From contig NZ_DATJJK010000288.1 of assembly GCF_035492295.1 (NCBI RefSeq), forward strand, positions 1 to 6,180: a stretch of 6,180 bases of DNA, in the 5' to 3' direction. Shown piece after piece: positions 1-6,180 of the stretch. Each line of letters starts with the position of its first letter. Position 1 is the stretch's first letter. The notes under the pieces were generated by a model that saw only the letters and a program-made list of their open reading frames with translations, was not told the DNA's origin and ran no database searches. The translations under genes and the position numbers were made by a program. The DNA is from Acidisoma sp035492295. GTDB taxonomy: Bacteria; Pseudomonadota; Alphaproteobacteria; Acetobacterales; Acetobacteraceae.

Positions 1-13
1 AAATTATGCGCTT

Positions 14-30
14 GGCCGGCCGGCCGGCCG
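14..30. repeat. GGCC tandem repeat, self-complementary
   Basis: Four consecutive GGCC units (14-29) followed by a G make a perfect 16-base palindrome. It lies directly upstream of the predicted sigma-54 promoter. It could be part of a terminator hairpin from a gene left of the window, or a simple GC-rich repeat. It is not followed by a T-run, so a terminator reading is weak. No function is claimed. Confidence 0.5.
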
Positions 31-41
31 CCCAAATCCTC

Positions 42-57
42 TGGCATGCCTCTTGCT
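42..57 (+). promoter_or_regulatory. Candidate sigma-54 (RpoN) -24/-12 promoter
   Basis: The sequence TGGCATGCCTCTTGCT matches the sigma-54 consensus TGGCAC-R-N4-TTGCW at every defined position except one (T for C at the sixth base). The invariant GG (43-44) and GC (55-56) have the exact 10-base spacing this sigma factor requires. Transcription would start near 68, leaving about 28 nt before the first start codon. Sigma-54 promoters need an enhancer-binding activator; for nitrogen-scavenging genes this is usually NtrC. Its sites normally lie 80-150 bases upstream and so would fall outside the window. The activator is inferred, not seen. Confidence 0.72.
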
Positions 58-81
58 GCGTTGCTGGGCATAATCAGCCGC

Positions 82-87
82 GAGGGA
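82..87 (+). promoter_or_regulatory. Ribosome binding site deciding the first start codon
   Basis: GAGGGA ends 8 nt before the ATG at 96, a good Shine-Dalgarno distance. It supports ATG 96 (or the adjacent ATG at 99) over the in-frame ATG at 6. The ATG at 6 lies upstream of the predicted sigma-54 promoter and would add a non-signal-like leader. Confidence 0.65.
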
Positions 88-95
88 CCCCGACC

Positions 96-1082
96 ATGAT
101 GCGTAAGCGTTTTCTGGGTGGCGTGCTTGGCCTTGGATTGACGATGCTGGCGGGGCTTGCTGGCGCACAGGCGGCAACGCCATTGCGCATCGGCTATAGC
201 GATTGGCCGGGCTGGATCGCCTGGCAGGTCGCCATCGACAAGGGCTGGTTTAAGCAGGCCGGTGTCGACGTCGATTTCCAGTGGTTTGACTATTCGGCCT
301 CGATGGATGCCTTCAATGCCGGCAAGCTCGATGCCGACTGCATGACCAATGGCGATACGCTGGTCAATGCGTCCAGCGGCATCAAGAGCATCATGATCAT
401 GCTGACCGACTACTCGGACGGTAATGACATGATCGTGGCCAAGCCGCCCTATCGCACGCTGCAATCTCTTAAGGGTCAGAAGATCGGCATCGAGGTCGGG
501 CTGGTCGAGCATTTGCTGCTGCTCTACGGGCTCAAGCAGGATGGCATGTCGGAGCAGGACGTGACGCTGGTGAATGCCAAGACCAATGAGACGCCGCAGG
601 TGCTCGCCTCCGGAGCGGTCGCGGCCATCGGTGCCTGGCAGCCCAATGCCGGCATGGCGATGAAGATGGTGCCCGGCGCCCGGCCCGTGTACACCTCGGC
701 CAATGCGCCAGGGCTGATCTATGACGTGCTTGCTGTCAGCCCGGTCAGCCTGAAGGACCGGCGTGCCGATTGGATGAAAGTGATCGAGGTCTGGAACAAA
801 ACCGTCGCCTACATCAATGATCCCAAGACGCAGGCCGATGCGGTCGCCATCATGGCGCGGCGCGTGGGCCTGACGCCGGAACAGTATCTGCCGCTGCTCA
901 AGGGCACGCATCTGATCGATGTCGCCGAGGCCAAGAAGGTCTTCCAGAAGGGCTCGGGGCTGAACTCCCTGTACGGTTCTTCCAAGATTTCTGATGATTT
1001 CAACGTCAAAAACAGCGTTTACAAGTCGCCGCAGGATATCGATGGTGAGATCGATCCCTCACTGACCGAGGCACAACCCTAA
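96..1082 (+). CDS. Periplasmic substrate-binding protein, urea-carboxylase-region NitT/TauT ABC transporter
   Basis: A 328-residue secreted binding protein that should capture the substrate in the periplasm and deliver it to the permease encoded next. Residues 1-26 are a classical signal peptide: MMRKR positive start, a Gly/Leu/Ala hydrophobic core, and a likely cleavage after AGAQA. The mature protein opens with PLRIGYSDWPGW and continues with IAWQVAIDKGWFKQAGVDVDF, the opening of NitT/TauT (SsuA/ThiY-like) binding proteins; the YSDWPGW form resembles the subgroup encoded beside urea carboxylases. Later blocks fit the same fold (LKGQKIGIEVG near 125-135; GAWQPNAG near 179-186). ATG 96 was chosen because of the RBS at 82-87, the signal peptide and the promoter at 42-57; ATG 99 is equally possible. 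The permease starts 10 nt after the stop, so this is an operon. The substrate (urea, guanidine or a related amide/amine) cannot be read from the sequence. Confidence 0.88.
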   Translation: MMRKRFLGGVLGLGLTMLAGLAGAQAATPLRIGYSDWPGWIAWQVAIDKGWFKQAGVDVDFQWFDYSASMDAFNAGKLDADCMTNGDTLVNASSGIKSIMIMLTDYSDGNDMIVAKPPYRTLQSLKGQKIGIEVGLVEHLLLLYGLKQDGMSEQDVTLVNAKTNETPQVLASGAVAAIGAWQPNAGMAMKMVPGARPVYTSANAPGLIYDVLAVSPVSLKDRRADWMKVIEVWNKTVAYINDPKTQADAVAIMARRVGLTPEQYLPLLKGTHLIDVAEAKKVFQKGSGLNSLYGSSKISDDFNVKNSVYKSPQDIDGEIDPSLTEAQP

Positions 1083-1092
1083 GCATTCCGGG

Positions 1093-2048
1093 ATGCGTCT
1101 CTCCGATTGGCTGACGGTGGGCGCGCGGCTTTCTGCCCGTGCCCGCCTCTGGCTTGGCATTCTTTCGTTCATTCTGCCGCTGGGCCTCTGGTGCGTGGTG
1201 AGCTATGTGCCGGCGGTCTGGCACCCCTATGTCAGCGTGACCGATCCCGGCAGCGTGGATTATTTTCAGCCCGGCATGCTGGTGGACCATACGACCTTCC
1301 GAGATGAGGTGCAGAATGCAGAGAAGGCCCGCAAGCCAATCCCGCACGGCGTGCCCTCCAATCCGGTCTATCTACCGGCACCGGATCAGGTGCTCACTGC
1401 CTTCTATGAGGCTTTCACCACGCCGCCGCCGACGCGGGACGGCGAATGGCTGCATGAGGCGCTGTGGCATTCCATCCAGATCATCTTCTGGGGATTCATC
1501 ATCTCCTCGATCTTCGGCGTGCCCTTAGGCATTCTCTGTGGCGCCTATCCGCCCATGGCCCGCCTGTCGGAGCCTTTCGTCGAATTCTTCCGCTATCTGC
1601 CGGCTCCGGCCTTCGGCGCGCTGGCCGTTTCCATCCTCGGCATCTATGACGGACCGAAGATCGCCATCATTGTCATAGGCACCTTCTTCCAACAGGTGCT
1701 GATCATCGCCAATACCACGCGCAAGCTCGATTTCAGCCTCGTGGAAGCCGCGATGACGCTGGGCACCAGACGGCTCAAAATGCTGACCCGCGTGGTCATT
1801 CCCGCGATCCTGCCCGACTTGTATCGCGACCAGCGTATCCTGCTCGGCTGGGCCTGGACCTATCTGATCGTCGCCGAGCTGATCGGCACGACGTCGGGCA
1901 TCACCTGGTTCATCACCCAACAAGCGCGCTATCAGCACTTTGCCAATGTCTATGCAGGCATCGCCATGATCGGCATCATCGGTCTTGGCACCGATATCGT
2001 GCTGGCGCTGATCGCCCGAAGGCTCTTTCCCTGGGACAAGGCTGCCGC

Positions 2049-2052
<4 letters not shown>
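1093..2052 (+). CDS. ABC transporter permease, NitT/TauT (SsuC-like) family, urea carboxylase subtype
   Basis: A 319-residue inner-membrane permease. A first membrane segment spans about residues 19-40. A long hydrophilic stretch, about 41-125, follows and is probably mostly periplasmic. The BPD-transporter core (about 126-310) has further hydrophobic segments near 126-150, 172-207, 249-267 and 285-308. The EAA loop that docks on the ATPase is clear at 218-240 (E218-A-A, G224, then IPAILP). The segment GWAWTYLIVAELIG near 252-265 is typical of the family. Ordinary NitT/TauT permeases are about 250-280 residues; the extra length sits in the first loop, a trait I associate with permeases of urea carboxylase loci. 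There is no strong Shine-Dalgarno before ATG 1093, so translation is probably coupled to the upstream gene (10-nt gap). The stop overlaps the ATPase start as ATGA. Confidence 0.87.
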
Positions 2053-2948
<896 letters not shown>

Positions 2949-3327
2949 AAGGGTGACCTAAGCGCCTCGCAGAGGGATCAGGCCGTGGGCGGGTGCTTAA
3001 GACAGCCCCGGAGTTGGACCCCGGTAGCGACCATCTCCCGTTCTTCGTGCCCCGATGGGCGCGTTCACGCTCTCCTTGCAAAGTCGCAGTTGCCGGCTTT
3101 GCCGGCTCCTCGACGCAATAATCATGCATTTGTCGCGGCGTGCAGCCTTCGTGCGTGCCAAGCGTCTGATTCCAAAAATTTCCAACAGCTGCCGCGAACG
3201 AGTACGATTGTCAAAATCACCACACTCCTTTGGCCAATCTTTACGATATCTTCCATTAAGAGCAGGCTCGCGCGCGATGTCACAAGCCATCTCTGCTTCC
3301 ACCTTTGCAAGATGGGACCAAGATCGG
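2949..3327. other. Gene-free stretch with lowered GC after the ABC operon
   Basis: No convincing gene, RNA or mobile-element end was found here on either strand. The open frames crossing it lack recognisable domains. From about 3120 to 3300 the GC content falls to about 50%, clearly below the flanking operons, which fits non-coding or decaying DNA. An imperfect stem can form between 2959-2966 (TAAGCGCC) and 2992-2999 (GGTGCTTA), 8 pairs including one G-U, with a 25-base loop. It could mark the end of the operon transcript, but it has no T-run and a long loop, so I do not call it a terminator. A promoter for the downstream rhodanese/GFA pair should lie in this stretch, but no good -35/-10 pair could be picked. 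Confidence 0.55.
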
Positions 3328-3590
3328 ATGAGTGTGATGGCGATTTCTACAGAGGATTTGGCCGTCGCTGCGAACGCGGCGGTGCCGCGGATCCCGCTGG
3401 ACCAAGTGAAGAAATGCATGGCTGCGGGCGACGCGCTGATCGTCGACCTGTGCGACGCGAACGAAGTCTGTTTGGCAGCCACTCTGCCCTGGTCGGCAAG
3501 GCGCCGAAGGACGTCGGTTACGAGAACGTCCAAAACCTCGACAGTAGCAAGAATGCCGCAGAAGTCGGAATTGAAATCAAATCGGTCTGA
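3328..3590 (+). pseudogene. Rhodanese-domain protein, broken by internal deletion and frameshift
   Basis: The first half reads from ATG 3328 as MSVMAISTEDLAVAANAAVP and continues to GDALIVDLCDANEV, ending near 3468. This is the start of a small single-domain rhodanese, where VDVRDxxEV is the usual strand-and-loop signature. The match then stops. The C-terminal rhodanese sequence resumes in a different frame from about 3465-3474: GSHSALVGKAPKDVGYENVQ, matching the family's GGRSALAGKxLKDMGYxNV pattern, and runs to a TGA at 3588-3590. The piece expected between them, by recollection of the family about 40-50 residues and including the catalytic cysteine of the CxSGxRS loop, is absent. A deletion whose length is not a multiple of three explains both the loss and the frame change. 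The remnant should be inactive as a sulfurtransferase. It sits 43 nt upstream of the GFA-family gene, a pairing I recall from other alphaproteobacteria. Confidence 0.72.
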
Positions 3591-3621
3591 ATAGTTTCGC
3601 AAGACTGAACATAACAAATTT

Positions 3622-3626
3622 GGGGA
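3622..3626 (+). promoter_or_regulatory. Ribosome binding site of the GFA-family gene
   Basis: GGGGA lies 7 nt before the ATG at 3634 and supports that start codon. It is the clearest Shine-Dalgarno in this part of the window and suggests the gene is still translated despite the broken neighbour upstream. Confidence 0.55.
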
Positions 3627-3633
3627 ACACGTC

Positions 3634-4056
3634 ATGCCATATGTTGGAAGCTGCTTTTGTGGCACCGTCACGTTGGAGGCGACCGGCGATCCGGCAGCCA
3701 TGGGCTATTGCCACTGCCGATCCTGCCGGTCTTGGTCCGGCGGGCCGGTGAACGCGTTTACTCTCTGGAAACCGGATGCCGTGCGGGTCACCGCGGGCGC
3801 CGACAATGTCGCGACGTTCCAGAAGACGCCACTCAGCCAGCGGCAGTACTGCTCGTCCTGCGGGGGCCATCTGATGACTGTTCACCCGACGTTTGGCCTC
3901 ATCGACGTGTTTGCGGCGACGATCCCGACCTTGGCCTTCGTCCCCGGCGTTCACGTTAACTATGCGGAATCCGTGCTGCCGATGAAGGATGGCTTGCCGA
4001 AAATGAAGGACTTCCCGGCCGAGTTGGGTGGTTCAGGCGAGATGATGGCGGAGTAG
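3634..4056 (+). CDS. GFA-family zinc protein (Gfa/CENP-V-like, Mss4-like fold)
   Basis: A 140-residue intact protein of the family named for glutathione-dependent formaldehyde-activating enzyme. It has the expected zinc cysteines: C7 and C9 in GSCFCG, C26, C28 and C31 in YCHCRSC, and C73 and C76 in YCSSCGG. The family usually binds two zinc ions in a Mss4-like beta fold. Length is normal for the short bacterial members; the founding Gfa enzyme is nearer 190 residues, so formaldehyde-glutathione chemistry should not be assumed for this one. The start is fixed by GGGGA at 3622-3626. It follows the rhodanese remnant on the same strand and probably shared its transcript. Nothing ties it to the importer or the carboxylase except position. 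The biochemical role is unknown. Confidence 0.85.
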   Translation: MPYVGSCFCGTVTLEATGDPAAMGYCHCRSCRSWSGGPVNAFTLWKPDAVRVTAGADNVATFQKTPLSQRQYCSSCGGHLMTVHPTFGLIDVFAATIPTLAFVPGVHVNYAESVLPMKDGLPKMKDFPAELGGSGEMMAE

Positions 4057-4096
4057 TTGCACATCGTTGTTATTCGCCCGCTGTCGAGGCGGTAAC

Positions 4097-4118
4097 CGGC
4101 CGGGTCATGCGCCGGCCG
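4097..4118. terminator. GC-only hairpin in the convergent gap, possible bidirectional terminator
   Basis: CGGCCGG (4097-4103) pairs perfectly with CCGGCCG (4112-4118) across an 8-base loop. It lies between the stop of the + strand GFA gene (4056) and the stop of the - strand cupin gene (4141), where a terminator for both would be expected. No T-run follows on either strand, so it is not a classic intrinsic terminator; it may act as a 3' stabilising stem or with Rho. Confidence 0.4.
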
Positions 4119-4123
4119 CGTCC

Positions 4124-4138
4124 CTGCGAACATCGCAG
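4124..4138 (-). terminator. Small perfect hairpin just after the cupin stop
   Basis: CTGCGA (4124-4129) pairs perfectly with TCGCAG (4133-4138) around a 3-base loop. On the - strand it begins 2 nt after the cupin stop codon, a typical place for a 3' hairpin. No T-run follows, so termination is only a possibility; together with the hairpin at 4097-4118 it may form a stable transcript end. Confidence 0.35.
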
Positions 4139-4140
4139 CT

Positions 4141-4566
4141 TTAGCCACCCGGCGCGGGCACCAGGCCGTAGCGCAGCATCGTGGCCTCCATGGCGGCCGG
4201 ATCGGGGGCGCCGCTGGCAAGCAAAGCCGCCATCTCCCGGAAATAGGCGGGTCCGAGCACGCCGGGCGTCAGCATGCACAGGCAGCGCGCTGCCTCCTGG
4301 CTGTCATTGCGAAACCCGTGGACGACGCCGCGCCGGATGAACACCGTCTGGCCGGGCGCGAGCGCGATATCCTGGCCATCGATCCGCCAAATGGAGACCC
4401 CGCCGAGCCCATAGATGGTTTCGTCCCAGCTCTCATGATGATGCGGGACCGGGACGCGAGCATTCGGCTGCACCGTCATCTCGAAGAGATCGAGACTGCC
4501 GTGGCCATCCTCCTGGCTCTGCAGAAAGCGCAGTTCCAGGCCGCCGATTCGAATGATCTCCAGCAT
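4141..4566 (-). CDS. Small single-domain cupin protein downstream of the carboxylase
   Basis: A 141-residue protein with one cupin barrel. Cupin motif 1 is close to ideal: H42-x-H44-x4-E49-x6-G56, with HHHESWDETIYGLGG visible. Motif 2 follows as G72-x5-R-R-G80-x2-H83-x3-N87, with arginine where proline is usual. The candidate metal ligands H42 (or H43), H44, E49 and H83 are all present, so a bound divalent metal is likely. The frame stays open up to 4749, overlapping the end of the carboxylase gene, but that leader is low-complexity and Arg/Gly-rich. ATG 4566 is preferred because the recognisable fold begins with MLEIIRIGGLELRF and a purine-rich AAAGAAAGAA sits just upstream. It lies 122 nt behind the carboxylase stop on the same strand and may be the last gene of that operon. 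Its reaction is unknown; small cupins may be enzymes or ligand-binding proteins. Confidence 0.78.
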   Translation of the reverse strand: MLEIIRIGGLELRFLQSQEDGHGSLDLFEMTVQPNARVPVPHHHESWDETIYGLGGVSIWRIDGQDIALAPGQTVFIRRGVVHGFRNDSQEAARCLCMLTPGVLGPAYFREMAALLASGAPDPAAMEATMLRYGLVPAPGG

Positions 4567-4688
4567 GATCGTTCTTTCTTTTGGGCGATGCGGACGCGCA
4601 TCACCGAGGGGAATTGATACCTCGAAAGCCGGAATACTGCGTCGTTTGCTCGCCCGGGAGTCCTGTTCTGACGGCCTTACGCGACCTG

Positions 4689-6180
4689 TCAACCCACCCT
4701 CACCACAGCCACCCCTTGGCCCTGCCGCACCTCGCGGCCGGGCTTGCAACGGAGTTCCACGACGCGCCCGCGAGCGGGCGAGACGACGCGCATCTCCATC
4801 TTCATGGATTCGATGATGGCGATGGTCTCGCCCGCATCGACGATGCTGCCTTCCTCCGCCACCACCTTCCAGACATTGCCGGGGGCCGGAGATTCTACCA
4901 GCACGCAGCCTTCCTGCACGGCGCCGGCCACGGCCTCGGGCCCCTGATCGGCGGCCACGAAACTGTCGAGGCCCTGCGCTACCCAGGCCTGCCGCTCGGT
5001 TTCGAAGGCCGCCTGCTGGCGCGCACGGGCGGCTGCGATCTCCGGCGCATGGGCGGCGAGCTGCGCGCGATACTCCTTCAGAGAGAACTGCGTTTCCTCG
5101 ATGTGCACCGGATAGCGCCCATGCGGGAAGGCGGCGCGGGCGTCCAGAAGGTCGTCAGCCGAAACAGAGTGGAAGCGGATCTGGTCGAAGAAGCGCAGCA
5201 GGTTGTTGTTCTGAAATTCCGCCGTCCGCTGCCAGCTGTTCCAGACCTGGATGGTGCGGCCAAAAAGCTGGTAACCGCCCGGACCCTCCATGCCGTAGAT
5301 GCAGAGATAGGCGCCGCCGATACCCACCGCATTTTCCGGCGTCCAAGGCCGGGCCGGGTTGTACTTCGTCGTCACCAGCCGGTGGCGGGGGTCGAGTGGG
5401 GTCGCCACCGGTGCGCCGAGATAGACGTCCCCCAAGCCCATCACAAGGTAGCTTGCGTCGAAAATGACCCGCTGCACTGCCTCGATGCTCTCAAGCCCGT
5501 TGATACGGCGGATGAACTCGATGTTGCTTGGGCACCACGGGGCATCTGGCCGCACAAGCTCCTGGTAGCGGCGCATGGCAAGCTGAGCCTGATCATCGTT
5601 CCAGCTCAGGGGCAAATGCAGGATGCGGCTCGGCAGCACCACATCGCCGCCATCCGGCAGGTCAGGCTCCACGCACCGCACCCAGTCGAGGAGGCGGGGG
5701 AGGGTGATGACCGCCGGATCGTAATGAATCTGCAGCGAGCGGATGCCCGGGGTGAGATCGATGATGCCGTCCCGCTTCTCGGCCGCCAGCGCTTCGAAAA
5801 GCAGCTGTACCAGCAAGCGTAGCTCAATATCCAGCATCAGCGGGCCGAATTCGATGAGAAGATAGGAATCCCCCGCGATCCGGTAGGTGACCGGCACTGG
5901 TCCTTCGCTGCGCGCCAGGATCGGGCTTTCCCCGGCGCCGTCTCCGGGCTTTGCCAGGAAGACGCTTCGCTGCGGCACACGGCGGAAGAGGATTTTGTCG
6001 CCCGGGCGCAGCTGGCCCAGCTTCCAGAGCTCGCCCTGGGTCACCACGGCGGGGCAGACGAAGCCACCCAGGCTCGGCCCGTCCGGCCCCAGGATGATCG
6101 GCATGTCGCCGGTGAAGTCGATCGCGCCGACGGCATAGGCATTGTCATGGATGTTGGAGGGGTGCAGCCCGGCCTCGCCG
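4689..6180 (-). CDS. uca: Urea carboxylase family protein (possibly guanidine carboxylase), C-terminal part
   Basis: The gene enters from the right edge; 496 residues are visible, roughly the last 40% of a protein normally about 1,200 long. The family uses ATP and bicarbonate to carboxylate urea to allophanate, or in some members guanidine to carboxyguanidine, through a carried biotin. Visible parts in order: the end of the AHS2/KipA-like carboxyltransferase half (6180 to about 5980), with GEAGLHPSNIHDNAYAVGAI then LGPDGPSLGGFVCPA; the AHS1/KipI-like half (about 5906-5238), with TPGIRSLQIHYDP and GIGGAYLCIYGMEGPGGYQ; a helical, Ala/Glu/Arg-rich linker (about 5237-4911); and a biotin carrier domain (about 4910-4692) with ESMKME, whose lysine, codon 4800-4802, is the biotin site. 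An internal ATG at 6104 is not the start, as conserved sequence continues through it to the edge. The biotin carboxylase half is outside the window. All visible motifs look intact. Substrate choice cannot be decided from this part alone. Confidence 0.9.
   Translation of the reverse strand, partial: GEAGLHPSNIHDNAYAVGAIDFTGDMPIILGPDGPSLGGFVCPAVVTQGELWKLGQLRPGDKILFRRVPQRSVFLAKPGDGAGESPILARSEGPVPVTYRIAGDSYLLIEFGPLMLDIELRLLVQLLFEALAAEKRDGIIDLTPGIRSLQIHYDPAVITLPRLLDWVRCVEPDLPDGGDVVLPSRILHLPLSWNDDQAQLAMRRYQELVRPDAPWCPSNIEFIRRINGLESIEAVQRVIFDASYLVMGLGDVYLGAPVATPLDPRHRLVTTKYNPARPWTPENAVGIGGAYLCIYGMEGPGGYQLFGRTIQVWNSWQRTAEFQNNNLLRFFDQIRFHSVSADDLLDARAAFPHGRYPVHIEETQFSLKEYRAQLAAHAPEIAAARARQQAAFETERQAWVAQGLDSFVAADQGPEAVAGAVQEGCVLVESPAPGNVWKVVAEEGSIVDAGETIAIIESMKMEMRVVSPARGRVVELRCKPGREVRQGQGVAVVRVG

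Noticed and set aside
6..95. Upstream in-frame start giving a 30-residue longer binding protein
   Set aside because: The ATG at 6 is upstream of the predicted sigma-54 promoter, has no ribosome binding site in view, and would bury the signal peptide behind an Arg/Cys/His-containing leader.
1..95. Guanidine-I (ykkC) riboswitch ahead of the importer
   Set aside because: The conserved elements I would look for are not visible, and the leader from the predicted start near 68 is too short. One further left of the window cannot be excluded.
2959..2999. Intrinsic terminator after the ABC operon
   Set aside because: The 8-pair stem is imperfect, the loop is 25 bases and no T-run follows; kept only as a note in the gene-free stretch.
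3208..3260. Sigma-70 promoter for the rhodanese/GFA pair
   Set aside because: TTGTCA at 3208 has no acceptable -10 at 16-18 bases, and the other candidate pair matches only weakly.
2985..3590. 201-residue open frame on the + strand as a real gene
   Set aside because: Only its last ~40 residues are meaningful, and those are the C-terminal half of the frameshifted rhodanese. The rest is out-of-frame or non-coding sequence.
2997..3701. 234-residue open frame on the - strand
   Set aside because: It runs antisense through the rhodanese remnant and the GFA start; no domain or credible start signal.
4567..4749. 61-residue N-terminal extension of the cupin
   Set aside because: It would overlap the carboxylase 3' end, is low in recognisable structure, and the cupin fold starts at the internal ATG with a purine-rich ribosome binding site.
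4581..5822. 413-residue open frame on the + strand
   Set aside because: It lies antisense to the carboxylase over nearly its whole length, is His/Arg/Ala-rich with no domain, and is a by-product of high GC coding sequence.

Overview
The window is about 60% GC and looks like a Gram-negative, probably alphaproteobacterial, chromosome segment. That rests on base composition, a sigma-54 type promoter, a periplasmic binding protein and family resemblance; no 16S or other taxonomic marker is present. It holds two converging halves of a nitrogen-scavenging locus of the urea/guanidine carboxylase type, with an unrelated, partly decayed segment between them.

Bases 1-2948 (+ strand) form a tight three-gene operon for a NitT/TauT-family ABC importer of the subtype found beside urea carboxylase genes. 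It encodes a periplasmic binding protein (96-1082), a permease with an enlarged first periplasmic loop (1093-2052) and an ATPase (2049-2948). A near-consensus sigma-54 (-24/-12) promoter at 42-57 lies just ahead of it, which suggests induction under nitrogen limitation. The predicted leader is only about 28 nt, so no guanidine-I (ykkC) riboswitch fits between this promoter and the first gene.

Bases 2949-4056 (+ strand) hold a roughly 380-base gene-free stretch that drops to about 50% GC, then a broken rhodanese gene (3328-3590; internal deletion plus frameshift, active-site cysteine lost), then an intact small GFA-family zinc protein (3634-4056). This segment looks inserted or degenerating and has no obvious tie to urea metabolism.

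Bases 4141-6180 (- strand) hold the C-terminal ~496 residues of a urea-carboxylase-family enzyme, which runs off the right edge. The visible part is the end of the AHS2/KipA-like domain, the AHS1/KipI-like domain and the biotin carrier domain with biotinylation motif ESMKME. A small cupin gene (4141-4566) follows on the same strand. The convergent gap 4057-4140 contains two perfect hairpins.

Working model: the importer brings in a small nitrogen compound (urea, guanidine or a relative), which the biotin-dependent carboxylase converts for later hydrolysis to ammonia by allophanate hydrolase. The hydrolase and the usual carboxylase-associated proteins are not in the window and, if present, would lie to the right. 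Some enzymes annotated as urea carboxylase are really guanidine carboxylases; the visible sequence does not settle which this is. I did not find a clearly novel system. The points most worth a second look are the cupin behind the carboxylase, the convergent split of the locus, and the sigma-54 promoter.
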